Shown: positions 1 through 12,016 of the stretch, piece by piece
Layout: the number at the start of each line of letters is the position of its first letter
How positions within the stretch are numbered: the first letter of the stretch is position 1
DNA from: Methylotenera sp.
GTDB taxonomy: Bacteria > Pseudomonadota > Gammaproteobacteria > Burkholderiales > Methylophilaceae
NCBI GenBank assembly: GCA_013141075.1
Contig: JABFRQ010000005.1
Location: 186,001 to 250,000 of the forward strand
Direction of reading: 5' to 3'
Length of the DNA stretch: 64,000 nucleotides
Notes under the pieces: generated by a model
What the model was told of the DNA's origin: nothing
The model's database searches: none
The model's input: only the letters and a program-made list of their open reading frames with translations
Translations under genes and position numbers: made by a program

Positions 1-129
1 TTAGTGATTATCATTTTATTGGCCATCATTTTTAATGTGTACAAACAATTAGTGCCATTTGCGCTAATTGCAGGTTTAGCGGCCTCAGCCTTGTTTTCAG
101 GCGCTGCTTTGAGTAAGTTAAAAGTTTAA
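1..129 (+). CDS. atpI: ATP synthase subunit I, C-terminal fragment
   Basis: This is an open frame entering from the left edge and ending at a TAA at 127-129, giving 42 residues. The piece is strongly hydrophobic (LVIIILLAIIFNVYK, then ALIAGLAASALFSGAAL), consistent with the last two membrane helices of AtpI, the small membrane protein that helps assemble the c-ring or supplies Mg2+. Its position directly before atpB, with a 29-base gap, is the usual first place of an atp operon. The identification relies mainly on this position, because AtpI sequence is poorly conserved and most of the gene is outside the window. Confidence 0.75.
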   Translation, partial: LVIIILLAIIFNVYKQLVPFALIAGLAASALFSGAALSKLKV

Positions 130-158
130 AACAATTTTGCTAGAGTAAATATTAGATT

Positions 159-1010
159 ATGGCTACAGAACACGCAGAACACGCAGAACAAGCAGAGCAA
201 GCGCTAACCCCATCAAGCTATATTGAGCATCACCTGAGCTTTAACGCGCACGGCATTAATGGCAATGTTACTGAAAAAGGTTTTTGGGTGCTACATTACG
301 ACACGCTAATTATGTCGGTAGTGTTGGGCATTTTAGTCATGGGCTTAATCTGGCTGGTTGCACGTAAGGCAACTGCTGGTGTGCCAAGCAAAGGTCAAGC
401 CTTTGTAGAGCTAATTTTTAGCTTTATTGACGATCAAGTAAAAAACATTTTCCACGGCAACCGCCACAGCTTTATTGCCCCAACTGCACTTACAGTGTTT
501 TTATGGGTATTTGCTATGAATTCTATGGACTTTTTGCCGGTAGATTGGGTGGCTGGCATCGTTTCATTCTTCGGTGGCGCACATGCTAAATGGCGCGCAG
601 TACCAACTTCAGACATTAACACCACTTTTGCTTTAGCCTTAGCCGTTTGGTTTCTAATGATTTTCTTTTCAATTAAAGTTAAAGGTTTCGGTGGCTGGAT
701 ACACGAGCTGTTCTATTCACCATTTGGCACCAAATTTTGGGTGTTACCGCTTAACTTCTTGTTCAATCTAATTGAATACGTTTCAAAACCACTTTCACAT
801 TCATTGCGGTTATTCGGCAATATGTACGCGGGTGAAGTAATTTTCTTATTGCTCGGCATGTGGGCAGCCACAGGCGTTGCTGGTACTGTTTTTGGTGCGA
901 TATTAGGTGCGGGTTGGTCAATCTTCCACATTTTAATCGTGGCATTGCAAGCGTTTATTTTCATGATGTTGACAGTGGTTTATTTGGCTATGGCGCATGA
1001 ATCGCATTAG
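159..1010 (+). CDS. atpB: F0F1 ATP synthase subunit a
   Basis: This is the integral membrane subunit a (283 aa), which forms the two proton half-channels next to the c-ring. After a hydrophilic, His/Glu/Ala-rich N-terminus ([12 protein letters not shown]) there are about five to six membrane helices. The signature near residues 205-225 ([17 protein letters not shown]) contains the essential stator arginine that faces the c-ring carboxylate. The last helix ends in VYLAMAHES, typical of proteobacterial AtpB. It lies between atpI and atpE in the classical operon order. Length and motifs fit the family fully. Confidence 0.97.
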   Translation: MATEHAEHAEQAEQALTPSSYIEHHLSFNAHGINGNVTEKGFWVLHYDTLIMSVVLGILVMGLIWLVARKATAGVPSKGQAFVELIFSFIDDQVKNIFHGNRHSFIAPTALTVFLWVFAMNSMDFLPVDWVAGIVSFFGGAHAKWRAVPTSDINTTFALALAVWFLMIFFSIKVKGFGGWIHELFYSPFGTKFWVLPLNFLFNLIEYVSKPLSHSLRLFGNMYAGEVIFLLLGMWAATGVAGTVFGAILGAGWSIFHILIVALQAFIFMMLTVVYLAMAHESH

Positions 1011-1082
1011 TTTTAATGTAGTTTGGTAGTTTTATTTTTTTTGTAGTTTAGTAGGTAAGTTTAAGTTTAGTTTAATTTTTGA

Positions 1083-1361
<279 letters not shown>

Positions 1362-1429
1362 TTAGCCTCAATAATTTGGCGGCTAATTTAACTTAGCACA
1401 AATTAACGACTTAAATATTGGAGTAAGTA

Positions 1430-1900
1430 ATGAACATTAACTTTACACTTATCGCACAAGCTATTGCATTTGCTGTGTTGATTTGGACCACGGTGAAATT
1501 CATTTGGCCACCGCTGTTATCAGCGATTGAAACGCGCCAAAAAGAAATCACGGATGGTTTAGCGGCAGCCTCTGAAGGTAGAAGTGCCTTAGAAGTAGCG
1601 GCTAAACAGTCAGAAGTGACTTTGAATGAAGCTAAGCAAAAAGCCTCTGAAATCATTGGACAAGCTGAAAAGCGTGGCTCACAAATTGTTGAAGAAGCTA
1701 AAGGCACGGCCAAAACTGAAGGCGACCGTATTATTGCGGGTGCTAAAGCTGAAATCGAGCAAGAAGTAAACCGCGCAAAAGAAGGTTTACGTTCACAAGT
1801 GTCTGCACTTGCAATTGCAGGTGCTGAAAAAATCTTGCGTAAAGAAATCGACGGCAAAGCACATAGCGAAATGCTTTCTAAACTTGCGGCGGAGCTATAA
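1430..1900 (+). CDS. atpF: F0F1 ATP synthase subunit b
   Basis: This is the peripheral stalk subunit b (156 aa). One N-terminal membrane helix (about residues 5-26, ALIAQAIAFAVLIW-like) is followed by a long charged, Ala/Glu/Lys-rich helix that dimerises and connects F0 to the delta subunit. GGAG lies before the ATG. It ends 3 bases before atpH, so the two are probably translationally coupled. The length is that of the E. coli protein (156 aa). Confidence 0.96.
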   Translation: MNINFTLIAQAIAFAVLIWTTVKFIWPPLLSAIETRQKEITDGLAAASEGRSALEVAAKQSEVTLNEAKQKASEIIGQAEKRGSQIVEEAKGTAKTEGDRIIAGAKAEIEQEVNRAKEGLRSQVSALAIAGAEKILRKEIDGKAHSEMLSKLAAEL

Positions 1901-1903
1901 GAG

Positions 1904-2440
1904 ATGGCTGAAATATCAACCATCGCACGGCCTTATGCAGTTGCTGCTTTTAATCTTGCTAGCGAGACAAAGTCGCTTGCTAAGTGGTCTGAAATGTTAG
2001 GTTTTGCCGCTGCAGTTGCTAATGACGCGCAGATGCAAGCCTATATCCAAGATCCGAAAGTAGTAGCGAGTAATTTGCAAAACACTTTTTTAAAAGTGTG
2101 TGGCGATAATCTTAATGAGCAAGGTCAAAACTTGATTAAAGTGTTGGTTGAATATAACCGCATGTCTATTTTGCCAGCGATTACTTCTGCTTTTGAAGAA
2201 TTAAAAGCGCAAGCTGAAGGTGTGTTAGACGCGCAAATTATTGCCGCTGCCAAACCAAGTGCTGCAGAAGTTAAAGATTTAGTAAAACGCTTAGAAGTTA
2301 AGTTCGGTAAAAAAATAGAAGCCAATGTTTCTGTAGACGCAGAGCTCATTGGCGGCATGAAAATTATTGTTGGCGACACCGTGATAGACGCGTCCGTCAA
2401 AGGTCAGTTACAAAATTTAGCTTACACGCTATCGGCATAA
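1904..2440 (+). CDS. atpH: F0F1 ATP synthase subunit delta
   Basis: This is the delta (OSCP) subunit, 178 aa, which links the b stalk to the top of the alpha3beta3 head. It begins with the conserved IARPYAVAAFNLA helix and ends with the typical (L)IGGMKIIVGDTVIDASVKGQL region seen in all delta subunits. The start codon follows atpF by 3 bases, with an AAGAG just before it inside the end of atpF. Confidence 0.96.
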   Translation: MAEISTIARPYAVAAFNLASETKSLAKWSEMLGFAAAVANDAQMQAYIQDPKVVASNLQNTFLKVCGDNLNEQGQNLIKVLVEYNRMSILPAITSAFEELKAQAEGVLDAQIIAAAKPSAAEVKDLVKRLEVKFGKKIEANVSVDAELIGGMKIIVGDTVIDASVKGQLQNLAYTLSA

Positions 2441-2493
2441 GCCAAAACTAATTTAAGTCTGAAATACAAGGCAAAGAACATTTAGGAGCCACA

Positions 2494-4035
2494 ATGCAGT
2501 TATCTACATCAGAAATCAGTGAACTGATTAAAAGCAGATTAGAAAATTTTTCTACCTCAGCTGAAGCGCGTACTCAAGGTACAGTAATTTCAGTGACTGA
2601 CGGTATTGTTCGTATTCACGGTCTTTCAAACGTGATGGCGGGCGAGATGATCGAATTCCCAGGCAATACTTTCGGTTTGGCGCTTAACTTAGAGCGCGAT
2701 TCTGTGGGTGCGGTTGTGCTAGGTGACTATGAGCATATTACTGAAGGCGACATTTGTAAATGTACAGGTCGTATTTTAGAAGTGCCAGTAGGACCAGAGT
2801 TGATTGGTCGTGTTGTGAATGCATTGGGTCAGCCAATTGATGGCAAAGGCCCTGTAAATGCAAAAATGACGGACAAAATTGAAAAAGTTGCGCCAGGCGT
2901 TATTGCCCGTAAATCAGTTTCACAACCGGTGCAAACAGGTTTGAAATCAGTGGATTCTATGGTGCCAGTTGGTCGTGGTCAACGTGAGTTGATTATTGGT
3001 GACCGTCAAACAGGTAAAACAGCGGTTGCGATTGATGCCATCATCAATCAAAAAGGTCAAAACATGACCTGTATCTACGTTGCGATTGGCCAAAAGGCTT
3101 CTACAGTGGCTAACGTGGTACGTAAGCTTGAAGAAAATGGCGCGCTAGCTTACACAATCGTGGTTGCTGCTACAGCGTCTGATTCTGCTGCATTACAATT
3201 CTTGGCTCCATACGCTGGTTGTACAATGGGTGAATACTTCCGTGACCGCGGTGAAGATGCACTGATTGTGTATGATGATTTGACAAAACAAGCGATTGCT
3301 TACCGTCAGATTTCATTGCTATTACGTCGTCCACCAGGCCGTGAAGCTTACCCAGGTGATGTGTTTTACATTCACTCACGTTTACTAGAGCGTGCTGCTC
3401 GTGTTAACGAAGAGTATGTAGAAAAATTCACTAACGGTGCTGTAAAAGGTAAAACAGGTTCATTAACTGCATTGCCAGTGATTGAAACTGCGGCTGGTGA
3501 CGTTTCTGCATTCGTGCCAACTAACGTGATTTCTATTACCGATGGTCAAATCTTTTTAGAAACGGATTTGTTCAACGCTGGTATTCGTCCTGCGATTAAC
3601 GCTGGTATTTCAGTATCTCGCGTTGGTGGTGCTGCTCAAACTAAAGTCATCAAGAAACTTGGCGGCGGTGTACGTTTAGCATTAGCGCAATACCGTGAAT
3701 TGGCTGCTTTCGCGCAGTTCGCTTCAGATTTGGATGAAGCAACACGTAAACAATTGGACCGTGGTCGTATGTTTACTGAGTTGATGAAACAAGCTCAATA
3801 TGCACCACTAAGCGTTTCTAAAATGGCGATTACATTGTTAGCTGCTAATAAAGGCTACTTTGATGATGTTCCAACCAATAAAGTATTAGCTTTTGAAAAT
3901 GCATTGCATGGTTTCATGGGCTCTAAATACAAAGTGTTGATGGATGGCATTGAATCTAGCAAAGATTTAGCTGGCGATAGCGAAAAAGCTGTTGACGCGG
4001 CAATTCAAGATTTTAAAGCGACAAACGCTTACTAA
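2494..4035 (+). CDS. atpA: F0F1 ATP synthase subunit alpha
   Basis: This is the non-catalytic nucleotide-binding alpha subunit (513 aa, exactly the E. coli length). The P-loop GDRQTGKT has its lysine at residue 175, as in E. coli. The ALSPAV-type beta barrel lies at the N-terminus, and the C-terminal helical domain carries [14 protein letters not shown] strong ribosome-binding site (TTTAGGAG) lies 8 bases before the ATG. It follows atpH after 53 bases with no terminator. Confidence 0.98.
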   Translation: MQLSTSEISELIKSRLENFSTSAEARTQGTVISVTDGIVRIHGLSNVMAGEMIEFPGNTFGLALNLERDSVGAVVLGDYEHITEGDICKCTGRILEVPVGPELIGRVVNALGQPIDGKGPVNAKMTDKIEKVAPGVIARKSVSQPVQTGLKSVDSMVPVGRGQRELIIGDRQTGKTAVAIDAIINQKGQNMTCIYVAIGQKASTVANVVRKLEENGALAYTIVVAATASDSAALQFLAPYAGCTMGEYFRDRGEDALIVYDDLTKQAIAYRQISLLLRRPPGREAYPGDVFYIHSRLLERAARVNEEYVEKFTNGAVKGKTGSLTALPVIETAAGDVSAFVPTNVISITDGQIFLETDLFNAGIRPAINAGISVSRVGGAAQTKVIKKLGGGVRLALAQYRELAAFAQFASDLDEATRKQLDRGRMFTELMKQAQYAPLSVSKMAITLLAANKGYFDDVPTNKVLAFENALHGFMGSKYKVLMDGIESSKDLAGDSEKAVDAAIQDFKATNAY

Positions 4036-4059
4036 TAATTCTACTATCTAGGACTAAAA

Positions 4060-4926
4060 ATGGCTGGTAGTAAAGAGATTAGAACCAAGATTAAGAGCGT
4101 TGAAAATACGCGCAAGATTACTAAGGCGATGGAAATGGTGGCCGCTTCTAAAATGCGTAAAGCGCAAGATAGAATGCGTGCTAGCCGCCCATATGCTGAG
4201 AAAATCCGCAATGTTGCAGCGCATCTTTCATTTGCAAATCCTGAATACAAACATCCGTATTTAGTGAAGCGTGATGTGGTAAAAAACGTTGGCTTAATCG
4301 TTGTGAGCTCAGATAAAGGCTTATGTGGTGGTTTAAATACCAATATGTTGCGTCTATCAGTGAACCAAATGAAAAATTGGGAAACTGAAGGCAAGGCAAT
4401 TAGCGTGAGCGCAATTGGTAATAAAGGCTTTAGCTTTATGAACCGCGTGGGTGCTGATGTTAAATCACATGTCACTGGTTTGGGTGATGTGCCACATTTG
4501 GAAACATTGATTGGTACCATCAAAGTGATGTTAGATGCGTATGAAGCGGGCGAAATTGACCAGCTTTATATTTGTTACACTAAGTTCATCAACACCATGA
4601 AGCAAGAGCCTGTGATGCAACAATTGTTACCATTAAGTGGTGAGCAATTAGGCAGCCCAAAAGGACATTGGGATTACATCTACGAGCCAGAAGCTAAGCC
4701 AGTGGTAGACCAATTGATGACGCGTTATATTGAATCATTAGTCTATAACGCCGTTGCAGAGAACATGGCTTCAGAGCAATCATCACGTATGGTGGCGATG
4801 AAGTCAGCGTCTGACAATGCAAAAGAAGTGATTGGTGATTTAAAGCTGATTTACAACAAAGCACGGCAAGCAGCCATTACCAAAGAGATTTCAGAAATCG
4901 TCGGCGGCGCGGCGGCAGTAGCTTAA
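4060..4926 (+). CDS. atpG: F0F1 ATP synthase subunit gamma
   Basis: This is the central rotor shaft (288 aa). The N-terminal helix opens with [20 protein letters not shown] and continues with [14 protein letters not shown]. The C-terminal helix ends in [20 protein letters not shown]. These two helices form the coiled coil that turns in the alpha3beta3 barrel. It lies between atpA and atpD, as in nearly all proteobacterial operons. Confidence 0.97.
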   Translation: MAGSKEIRTKIKSVENTRKITKAMEMVAASKMRKAQDRMRASRPYAEKIRNVAAHLSFANPEYKHPYLVKRDVVKNVGLIVVSSDKGLCGGLNTNMLRLSVNQMKNWETEGKAISVSAIGNKGFSFMNRVGADVKSHVTGLGDVPHLETLIGTIKVMLDAYEAGEIDQLYICYTKFINTMKQEPVMQQLLPLSGEQLGSPKGHWDYIYEPEAKPVVDQLMTRYIESLVYNAVAENMASEQSSRMVAMKSASDNAKEVIGDLKLIYNKARQAAITKEISEIVGGAAAVA

Positions 4927-4964
4927 AAAGAATTTAATTAACATTCAACAGATAGCTTGAATAG

Positions 4965-6413
<1,449 letters not shown>

Positions 6414-6414
6414 T

Positions 6415-6434
6415 CGTTAGACGTTAGACGTTAG
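6415..6434 (+). repeat. Short tandem repeat in the atpD-atpC gap
   Basis: The 7-base unit CGTTAGA occurs twice, followed by a partial third copy (CGTTAG), immediately after the atpD stop codon. It lies in the 43-base spacer before atpC. No function is evident. Confidence 0.6.
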
Positions 6435-6456
6435 TTAAAAGTTTTTAAGGAATAAC

Positions 6457-6882
6457 ATGGCAAATACGGTTCATATTGATGTAGTAAGTGCAGAAGCAAG
6501 CATATTCTCAGGTGAAGCCGAGTTTGTGGTTGCGCCTGCAAGTGCTGGTGAAGTGGGTATTTACCCACATCATGCACCAATGGTAACAAGCATTAAACCT
6601 GGTGCTCTACGCATTAAATTACCAGATACAGCTGAAGAAACTCTGATTTTTATTTCAGGTGGCTTGCTAGAAGTGCAGCCAGGTTTAATTACTGTGTTAG
6701 CGGATACTGCGGTGCGCGGCCATGATTTAGATGAAGCTAAAGCAATTGCAGCAAAAGTAGCTGCTGAAGAGGCAATGAAAAATCGTACTTCAGATATTGA
6801 TTACGCAAAAGCGCAAGCTGAGTTATCAGAAGCGCTTGCGCAAATTCAAGCAATTGAACGCTTACGTAAAACTACGCATTAA
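6457..6882 (+). CDS. atpC: F0F1 ATP synthase subunit epsilon
   Basis: This is the rotor subunit epsilon (141 aa). The N-terminal beta sandwich contains the family signature [19 protein letters not shown]. The C-terminal two-helix hairpin (about residues 90-138, Ala/Glu-rich, ending in IERLRKTTH) inhibits ATP hydrolysis when extended. AAGGAA lies before the ATG. It is the last gene of the operon, with a terminator shortly downstream. Confidence 0.97.
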   Translation: MANTVHIDVVSAEASIFSGEAEFVVAPASAGEVGIYPHHAPMVTSIKPGALRIKLPDTAEETLIFISGGLLEVQPGLITVLADTAVRGHDLDEAKAIAAKVAAEEAMKNRTSDIDYAKAQAELSEALAQIQAIERLRKTTH

Positions 6883-6926
6883 AAGTAACGTGAATAAAAA
6901 GTTGTTTAACATAAGTTAACATCAGC

Positions 6927-6953
6927 AAAAAGGCGGCCTAGGCTGCCTTTTTT
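6927..6953 (+). terminator. Rho-independent terminator of the atp operon
   Basis: The hairpin AAAAAGGC...GCCTTTTT has extra G/C pairing in the inner arm and ends in a run of T. It sits 45 bases after the atpC stop and before glmU. The A-run/T-run symmetry would let it work in both directions. Confidence 0.85.
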
Positions 6954-7008
6954 GTTATACTTTAACCAATAATTCTTGATGAATCCAAATAAATAAATCA
7001 AACAGTAT

Positions 7009-8379
7009 ATGCGTAAATTGAACATAGTGATTCTTGCTGCGGGTAAAGGCACACGCATGCATTCTAGTAAACCTAAAGTGCTGCATGAAATTGGCGCAAA
7101 ACCAATATTGGCACATGTGATTGATTGTGCAAAAGCGCTAAATCCGTTAAAAATAATTGTGGTATATGGTTACGGCGGTGACACTGTACGTGAAGCATTT
7201 GCGCATGAAAATATTACATGGGTAAACCAAGCGGAACAGCTAGGTACAGGCCATGCGGTACAGCAAGCCAGCCCACATTTAGATAACGACGCCAATACAC
7301 TCATTTTGCTGGGTGATGTGCCGTTGGTAGATATTCAGGCTTGCAAACAATTGATTGAGCAAGCCGATAAAAAACTGGTGATTCAGTCGTTTAATAAAGA
7401 TGATCCAACTGGTTATGGTCGCATAGTGCGGGCTGCCACACACAATGTGTTGGCAATTGTTGAGCATAAAGATGCCACTGAACTGCAGCGCAAAATTGTT
7501 GAGGTAAATACTGGCATTATGGCAATGCCAACGCAGCACTTAATAAAATGGTTATCACAGCTCACCAATAATAATGCGCAAGGCGAATATTACTTAACTG
7601 ACATTGTCGCGCTGGCCGTGGCGCAAAGTGTAGACGTGATTGCTGAAATCACCCCAGATGAATGGTCAGTGACTGGCATAAATTCAAAAACAGATTTAGC
7701 GCAAATTGAACGTATTTATCAAACGCGCGTGGCACAACAATTGTTACTACAAGGCGTAACACTCAAAGATCCTGCGCGCTTAGATGTACGTGGCGTGCTT
7801 AATTGCGGCCAAGATGTGCAAATAGATGTAAATTGCCTATTTGAAGGTGTGGTGACGCTTGGCGATAATGTAAAAATCGGCGCAAATTGTGTCATAAAAA
7901 ATGCAGTAATAGCTACAGGCTCGCATATTGCACCATTTACCCATATTGATGACAGTAAAATTGGCGAAAATAGCCGCATAGGGCCTTTTGCGCGTTTACG
8001 ACCAGGCACGGTTTTACAAAGTGAAACGCATGTGGGTAATTTTGTAGAACTTAAAAATGCACAAGTTGATATTGGCAGTAAAATCAATCACTTAAGTTAT
8101 GTGGGTGATGCTACCATAGGCAAAAACGTGAATATCGGTGCTGGTACGATTACTTGTAATTATGATGGCGCAAATAAATTTAGAACGGTCATTGAAGATG
8201 GCGCATTTATTGGCTCAGATACGCAGCTAATCGCGCCAGTCACAATTGGTGCCAATGCGACTATAGCCGCAGGCTCAACCATTACCAAAGATGCGCCTGC
8301 GGATGCGCTCACTTTTTGCCGCGCAAAAGAACAAAAATCAATAGTAGGTTGGAAACGACCAGTAAAGATTAAAAAATAG
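7009..8379 (+). CDS. glmU: Bifunctional N-acetylglucosamine-1-phosphate uridyltransferase / glucosamine-1-phosphate acetyltransferase
   Basis: This enzyme makes UDP-GlcNAc from glucosamine-1-phosphate, acetyl-CoA and UTP for peptidoglycan and lipopolysaccharide. The N-terminal nucleotidyltransferase domain begins with ILAAGKGTRMHSSKPKVLH, the GxGTRM pyrophosphorylase motif. From about residue 250 a left-handed beta helix of hexapeptide repeats follows (IGANCVIKNAVI, IGENSRIGPFARL). The acetyltransferase site includes NYDGANK. The length (456 aa) matches E. coli GlmU exactly. It is followed by glmS, which supplies its upstream precursor; 72 bases separate the two. Confidence 0.98.
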   Translation: MRKLNIVILAAGKGTRMHSSKPKVLHEIGAKPILAHVIDCAKALNPLKIIVVYGYGGDTVREAFAHENITWVNQAEQLGTGHAVQQASPHLDNDANTLILLGDVPLVDIQACKQLIEQADKKLVIQSFNKDDPTGYGRIVRAATHNVLAIVEHKDATELQRKIVEVNTGIMAMPTQHLIKWLSQLTNNNAQGEYYLTDIVALAVAQSVDVIAEITPDEWSVTGINSKTDLAQIERIYQTRVAQQLLLQGVTLKDPARLDVRGVLNCGQDVQIDVNCLFEGVVTLGDNVKIGANCVIKNAVIATGSHIAPFTHIDDSKIGENSRIGPFARLRPGTVLQSETHVGNFVELKNAQVDIGSKINHLSYVGDATIGKNVNIGAGTITCNYDGANKFRTVIEDGAFIGSDTQLIAPVTIGANATIAAGSTITKDAPADALTFCRAKEQKSIVGWKRPVKIKK

Positions 8380-8451
8380 AAATATAATATTTCGTTGTTT
8401 CTTCTTGCATGCAGAATGAGGAAATCGAGATGAACATTAGGAAAAAAGTAT

Positions 8452-10284
8452 ATGTGTGGAATTGTAGGCGCAGTTGCCAGTAGAAATGTTGTTTCAACGC
8501 TCATTGAGGGATTAAGTCGCTTAGAATATCGCGGATATGACTCAGCAGGCATTGCTGTGTTAAACAGCGCGGGCATAGAGCGCGTGCGTGCAGTAGGCCG
8601 CGTGGCGAACATGACTGAAAAAGCCAATGAAGTGAGCTTGAGCGGGCGAGTTGGCATTGGTCATACCCGCTGGGCAACGCATGGTGGTGTTACTGAAAGC
8701 AACGCACACCCACATGTATCCAAAGGTGAAGTCGCCGTAGTACATAACGGTATTATTGAAAACCATGATGAGCAGCGTGATAAATTAAAAAAATTAGGTT
8801 ATGAATTCACTTCACAAACTGACACTGAAGTGATTGCGCACTTAATTCATTATTACCATACAAATGGCTTAAACTTATTGGCGGCCACACAAAAAGCCGT
8901 AGCAGAGCTTACAGGCGCATTTGCGATTAGTGTAATTTCGGTGAAAGAGCCAGAGCACATGATTACAGCACGCTTAGGATGCCCATTATTATTGGGTCTT
9001 GGCGAAGGTGAAAACTTTATTGCATCTGACGTTTCAGCGGTGTTATCAGTCACTCGCAAAGTCATTTACCTAGAAGACGGCGATGTGGCGGATATTCGCC
9101 GCGACGGCGTAACCATTTTTGGCCGCGATGGCGCAGAAGTCACCCGCAAAATTCACGTGAGTGATGTATCACTCGCTAGCATGGAGCTCGGCCCTTACGC
9201 GCACTTTATGCAAAAAGAAATTCACGAGCAACCACGTGCATTAACAGATACGATTGAAGCCTTAATTGATAATAATAGTTTTTCGGCAGCATTATTTGGC
9301 AATAATGCTGGTCAAGTTTTTGACCAAATCGATAGTGTGTTGATACTCGCCGCAGGCACTAGTTATTACGCTGCTCTCACTGCCAAATATTGGCTAGAAA
9401 GCATCGCAAAATTGCCGACCAATGTTGAAATTGCTAGTGAATATCGCTATCGCGAATCTGTACCTAATCCAAAACAATTGATTGTGACTATTTCACAATC
9501 AGGCGAAACTTTAGACACAATGGAGGCGCTAAAACATGCAAAATCGCTGGGACAAAATTTAACTTTAGCCATTTGCAATGTGCAAGAGAGCGCCATTCCA
9601 CGCGCATCAACGCTAGTTTTTTACACGCGTGCAGGGGCTGAAATTGGCGTAGCATCAACTAAAGCCTTTACCACGCAATTAGTCGCCCTATTCACTTTAG
9701 CCGCTACGCTGGCAAAACAACGCGGTCTACTAGCCACAGCTAAAGAGCAAGAATATTTAAGCGCATTAAGGCAGCTCGGTGGTAGCGTACAGCACGCACT
9801 TAACCTAGAGCCACAAATTGCCAAATGGGCAAAAGCATTTGCCAATAAACAACATGCCTTATTTTTAGGCCGCGGCATACACTATCCAATCGCGCTAGAA
9901 GGCGCACTCAAGCTTAAAGAAATTAGCTATATTCATGCAGAAGCCTACCCCGCAGGCGAGCTAAAACATGGCCCACTGGCATTGGTAGATACTGAAATGC
10001 CCGTGGTAGTAATTGCGCCAAACGATGCGCTACTAGAAAAAGTAAAATCTAACATGCAAGAAGTCAGCGCGCGTGGCGGTGAGCTATTTGTGTTTGCCGA
10101 TGCCGACAGCCACTTTGCTGAGTCGGACGGCGTACACGTCATCCGCACTCCGCGCCACGTAGGCGTGCTCTCCCCTATTTTGCACACCATTCCAGTGCAG
10201 TTGTTGGCGTATCATGTGGCCTTGATAAAGGGCACGGATGTGGATAAACCGAGAAATTTGGCGAAAAGCGTAACGGTTGAGTAA
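8452..10284 (+). CDS. glmS: Glutamine--fructose-6-phosphate aminotransferase (isomerizing)
   Basis: This enzyme converts fructose-6-phosphate and glutamine to glucosamine-6-phosphate (610 aa, the family length). The protein starts MCGIVGAV, so the catalytic cysteine becomes residue 1 after methionine removal. A class II glutaminase domain (RYEGYDS-like [17 protein letters not shown]) is followed by two SIS domains ([29 protein letters not shown]) and the conserved C-terminal end [15 protein letters not shown]. No glmS ribozyme is seen upstream, as expected outside Firmicutes-like bacteria. AGGAAAA lies before the ATG. Confidence 0.98.
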   Translation: MCGIVGAVASRNVVSTLIEGLSRLEYRGYDSAGIAVLNSAGIERVRAVGRVANMTEKANEVSLSGRVGIGHTRWATHGGVTESNAHPHVSKGEVAVVHNGIIENHDEQRDKLKKLGYEFTSQTDTEVIAHLIHYYHTNGLNLLAATQKAVAELTGAFAISVISVKEPEHMITARLGCPLLLGLGEGENFIASDVSAVLSVTRKVIYLEDGDVADIRRDGVTIFGRDGAEVTRKIHVSDVSLASMELGPYAHFMQKEIHEQPRALTDTIEALIDNNSFSAALFGNNAGQVFDQIDSVLILAAGTSYYAALTAKYWLESIAKLPTNVEIASEYRYRESVPNPKQLIVTISQSGETLDTMEALKHAKSLGQNLTLAICNVQESAIPRASTLVFYTRAGAEIGVASTKAFTTQLVALFTLAATLAKQRGLLATAKEQEYLSALRQLGGSVQHALNLEPQIAKWAKAFANKQHALFLGRGIHYPIALEGALKLKEISYIHAEAYPAGELKHGPLALVDTEMPVVVIAPNDALLEKVKSNMQEVSARGGELFVFADADSHFAESDGVHVIRTPRHVGVLSPILHTIPVQLLAYHVALIKGTDVDKPRNLAKSVTVE

Positions 10285-10312
10285 CTCAATAACATAATTA
10301 CTTTACGATAAC

Positions 10313-10340
10313 TTGCTATATTGATTAGTTATATTAGCAA
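10313..10340. promoter_or_regulatory. Imperfect inverted repeat before the dinD-like gene
   Basis: TTGCTATAT and ATATTAGCAA face each other with one bulged base, about 22 bases before the start codon at 10363. The position suggests an operator or promoter element. No LexA-type CTGT-N8-ACAG box was seen in this gap. The functional reading is inferred. Confidence 0.35.
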
Positions 10341-10362
10341 AATAAAATCTAGGGAGTTTTAA

Positions 10363-11301
10363 ATGAGCATAGAGAAAGCAGACACAAATAAATTAGCGGG
10401 CGTTGCTTTTGATGATGCATTAACACATATGAATGAGCCATCTGACCGTTCAATAGATACATTAATTGCTGACTTTGAAGCTGCTGCCTATATAGATGAT
10501 GATGGTATTGAGTATTGGACTGCTAGAGACCTGCAAAAACTTCTAGGATATTCTGACTATCGCAATTTTCTTAATATTGTAAATAAGGCAAAAGAGGCCT
10601 GTACAAATAGTGGGAATAATATTGAGCATCATTTCGTTGACGTCACCGACATGATAGAAGTGGGTAAAGGTGCAACGCGTGAGGTTGATAATATCAAACT
10701 TACAAGGTATGCCTCATATTTAATAGCTCAAAATGGTGACGCACGTAAAGAACAAATTGCTTTTGCTCAGACATATTTTGCTATCCAAACCCGTAAACAA
10801 GAAATTCAAGACGACGATATTGCTCAATACACGCCCTTGTCGGAAGATCAAAAACGAGTTTTATTACGAAACGAAATTAAAGAGCACAATAAAAATTTAG
10901 CAAGTGCTGCAAAACTGGCTGGCGTTATTGAACCAATGGATTTTGCTATATTTCAGACTTTTGGATACAAAGGTTTATATGGAGGCCTAGATAAAGCAGG
11001 GATACAACGTAAAAAAGGTTTGGTATCAAAGCAAAATATCCTAGACCATATGGGCAGTACTGAATTAGCCGCCAATTTATTCCGCGCAACTCAAACAGAA
11101 GAGAAGTTGCGCAGAGATAAAGTTGTAGGAAAGCATAATGCAAATAATGTTCACTACGAAGTTGGTCAAAAAGTAAGGCAGGCTATTATTGATATTGGTG
11201 GGACGATGCCAGAGAATCTGCCTCAGGCCGAAGATGTAGTTAAAGTTGGCAGGCGCTTACAAAAAGCTATAAAAGCTACGCAAAAATTAGACAAAAAATA
11301 A
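10363..11301 (+). CDS. dinD: DNA-damage-inducible protein D-like protein
   Basis: This protein (312 aa) resembles E. coli DinD, an SOS protein that inhibits RecA-mediated strand exchange. The N-terminal half is a BRO/ANT-like domain: YWTARDLQKLLGYSDYRNF (about residues 45-63), then LTRYASYLIAQNGDARKE and FAQTYFAIQTRKQE. The C-terminal half, with AKLAGVIEPMDFAIFQTFGYKGLYGG, matches the DinD/Rhav-type architecture as remembered. AGGGAG lies 7 bases before the ATG. The base usage is more AT-rich than in glmS, and the gene is a singleton between housekeeping genes, so horizontal acquisition is plausible. SOS control could not be supported, because no LexA box is visible. Confidence 0.8.
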   Translation: MSIEKADTNKLAGVAFDDALTHMNEPSDRSIDTLIADFEAAAYIDDDGIEYWTARDLQKLLGYSDYRNFLNIVNKAKEACTNSGNNIEHHFVDVTDMIEVGKGATREVDNIKLTRYASYLIAQNGDARKEQIAFAQTYFAIQTRKQEIQDDDIAQYTPLSEDQKRVLLRNEIKEHNKNLASAAKLAGVIEPMDFAIFQTFGYKGLYGGLDKAGIQRKKGLVSKQNILDHMGSTELAANLFRATQTEEKLRRDKVVGKHNANNVHYEVGQKVRQAIIDIGGTMPENLPQAEDVVKVGRRLQKAIKATQKLDKK

Positions 11302-11320
11302 TCTTTCAAAAGTGTGAGGC

Positions 11321-11866
11321 TTAGTAAGTACTCGGTTCTTTTAAAATCACTGGCGAAATATCCAAACTCCCGCCATCATGCCCCACCATGATTTGCCCAT
11401 CTTGAATGGTGCAACTTATGCTAATACTCTTGGCTGCAAGCCGCGCCAAGATTAAAGTTTCAGGCAGGTTGATGACGGTTAAATTATTCAGCTTTAACAA
11501 GCCTTTGCTATTTTGCTCCCACCACATATCAGCGATTCTGCCACCGTAAAGCATTATTACTACTTGGCGCGAGCGGCCACAAGCTTTGCGAATGTCTTTT
11601 TCAGTGGGTAGGCCAACGTCCATCCAAAGTTGAATCGCGCCTGTTAAATCTTTTTGCCATAAATCAGGCTCTTCGTCGTCACTTAAACCTTTGCCGAATA
11701 TTAACGCTTCGTTGGCATACATTGCAAAGCCAATCAGCCGCACCATCACACGCTCGTCGGTTTCTGAGGGATGTTTTGCCAGCGTTAAATTGTGTGCCTG
11801 ATAATAGTTTCTATCCATGTCAGACACTTGTAAATCTATTTTATAGATGGTGGATTTAATTGCCAT
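11321..11866 (-). CDS. yaeQ: YaeQ family protein
   Basis: This 181-aa protein is of the YaeQ family, a PD-(D/E)XK-like fold of unknown biochemical role originally linked to RfaH-mutant suppression. It opens with the diagnostic AIKSTIYKIDLQVSDMDRNY and continues with HPSETDERVMVRLIGFA. It also has the conserved DLWQKDLTGAIQLWMDVG-like segment with the acidic and Gln/Trp residues of the family. Its 3' end faces the dinD-like gene, and it is divergent from ettA. Confidence 0.92.
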   Translation of the reverse strand: MAIKSTIYKIDLQVSDMDRNYYQAHNLTLAKHPSETDERVMVRLIGFAMYANEALIFGKGLSDDEEPDLWQKDLTGAIQLWMDVGLPTEKDIRKACGRSRQVVIMLYGGRIADMWWEQNSKGLLKLNNLTVINLPETLILARLAAKSISISCTIQDGQIMVGHDGGSLDISPVILKEPSTY

Positions 11867-11896
11867 AACAACAGCCTAGCTTGTAAAAGTTGGCTC

Positions 11897-11902
11897 ATTA
11901 TA
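11897..11902 (-). promoter_or_regulatory. Candidate -10 element of yaeQ
   Basis: Read on the minus strand, this is a perfect TATAAT, about 30 bases upstream of the yaeQ ATG (11866). No convincing -35 hexamer lies at 16-18 bases, so the call rests on the -10 and its position only. Confidence 0.4.
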
Positions 11903-12016
11903 CGCGTGAATTTTCTTGAAAACCTTGCTTTATATTTCAAACACTTACATTCGCAACTTTAAGGCTGGCGTGCTTTCTGTTAAGATTTACACCTTTCAAA
12001 TATGTAAAGCATCATC

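Noticed and set aside
434-625. Minus-strand and other-frame ORFs inside atpB and most other genes
   Set aside because: They are overlapping frames with no ribosome-binding site or family motif and lie fully within strongly supported genes.
8380-8451. glmS ribozyme before glmS
   Set aside because: The gap is only 72 bases and lacks the ribozyme core. The class is mainly from Gram-positive bacteria.
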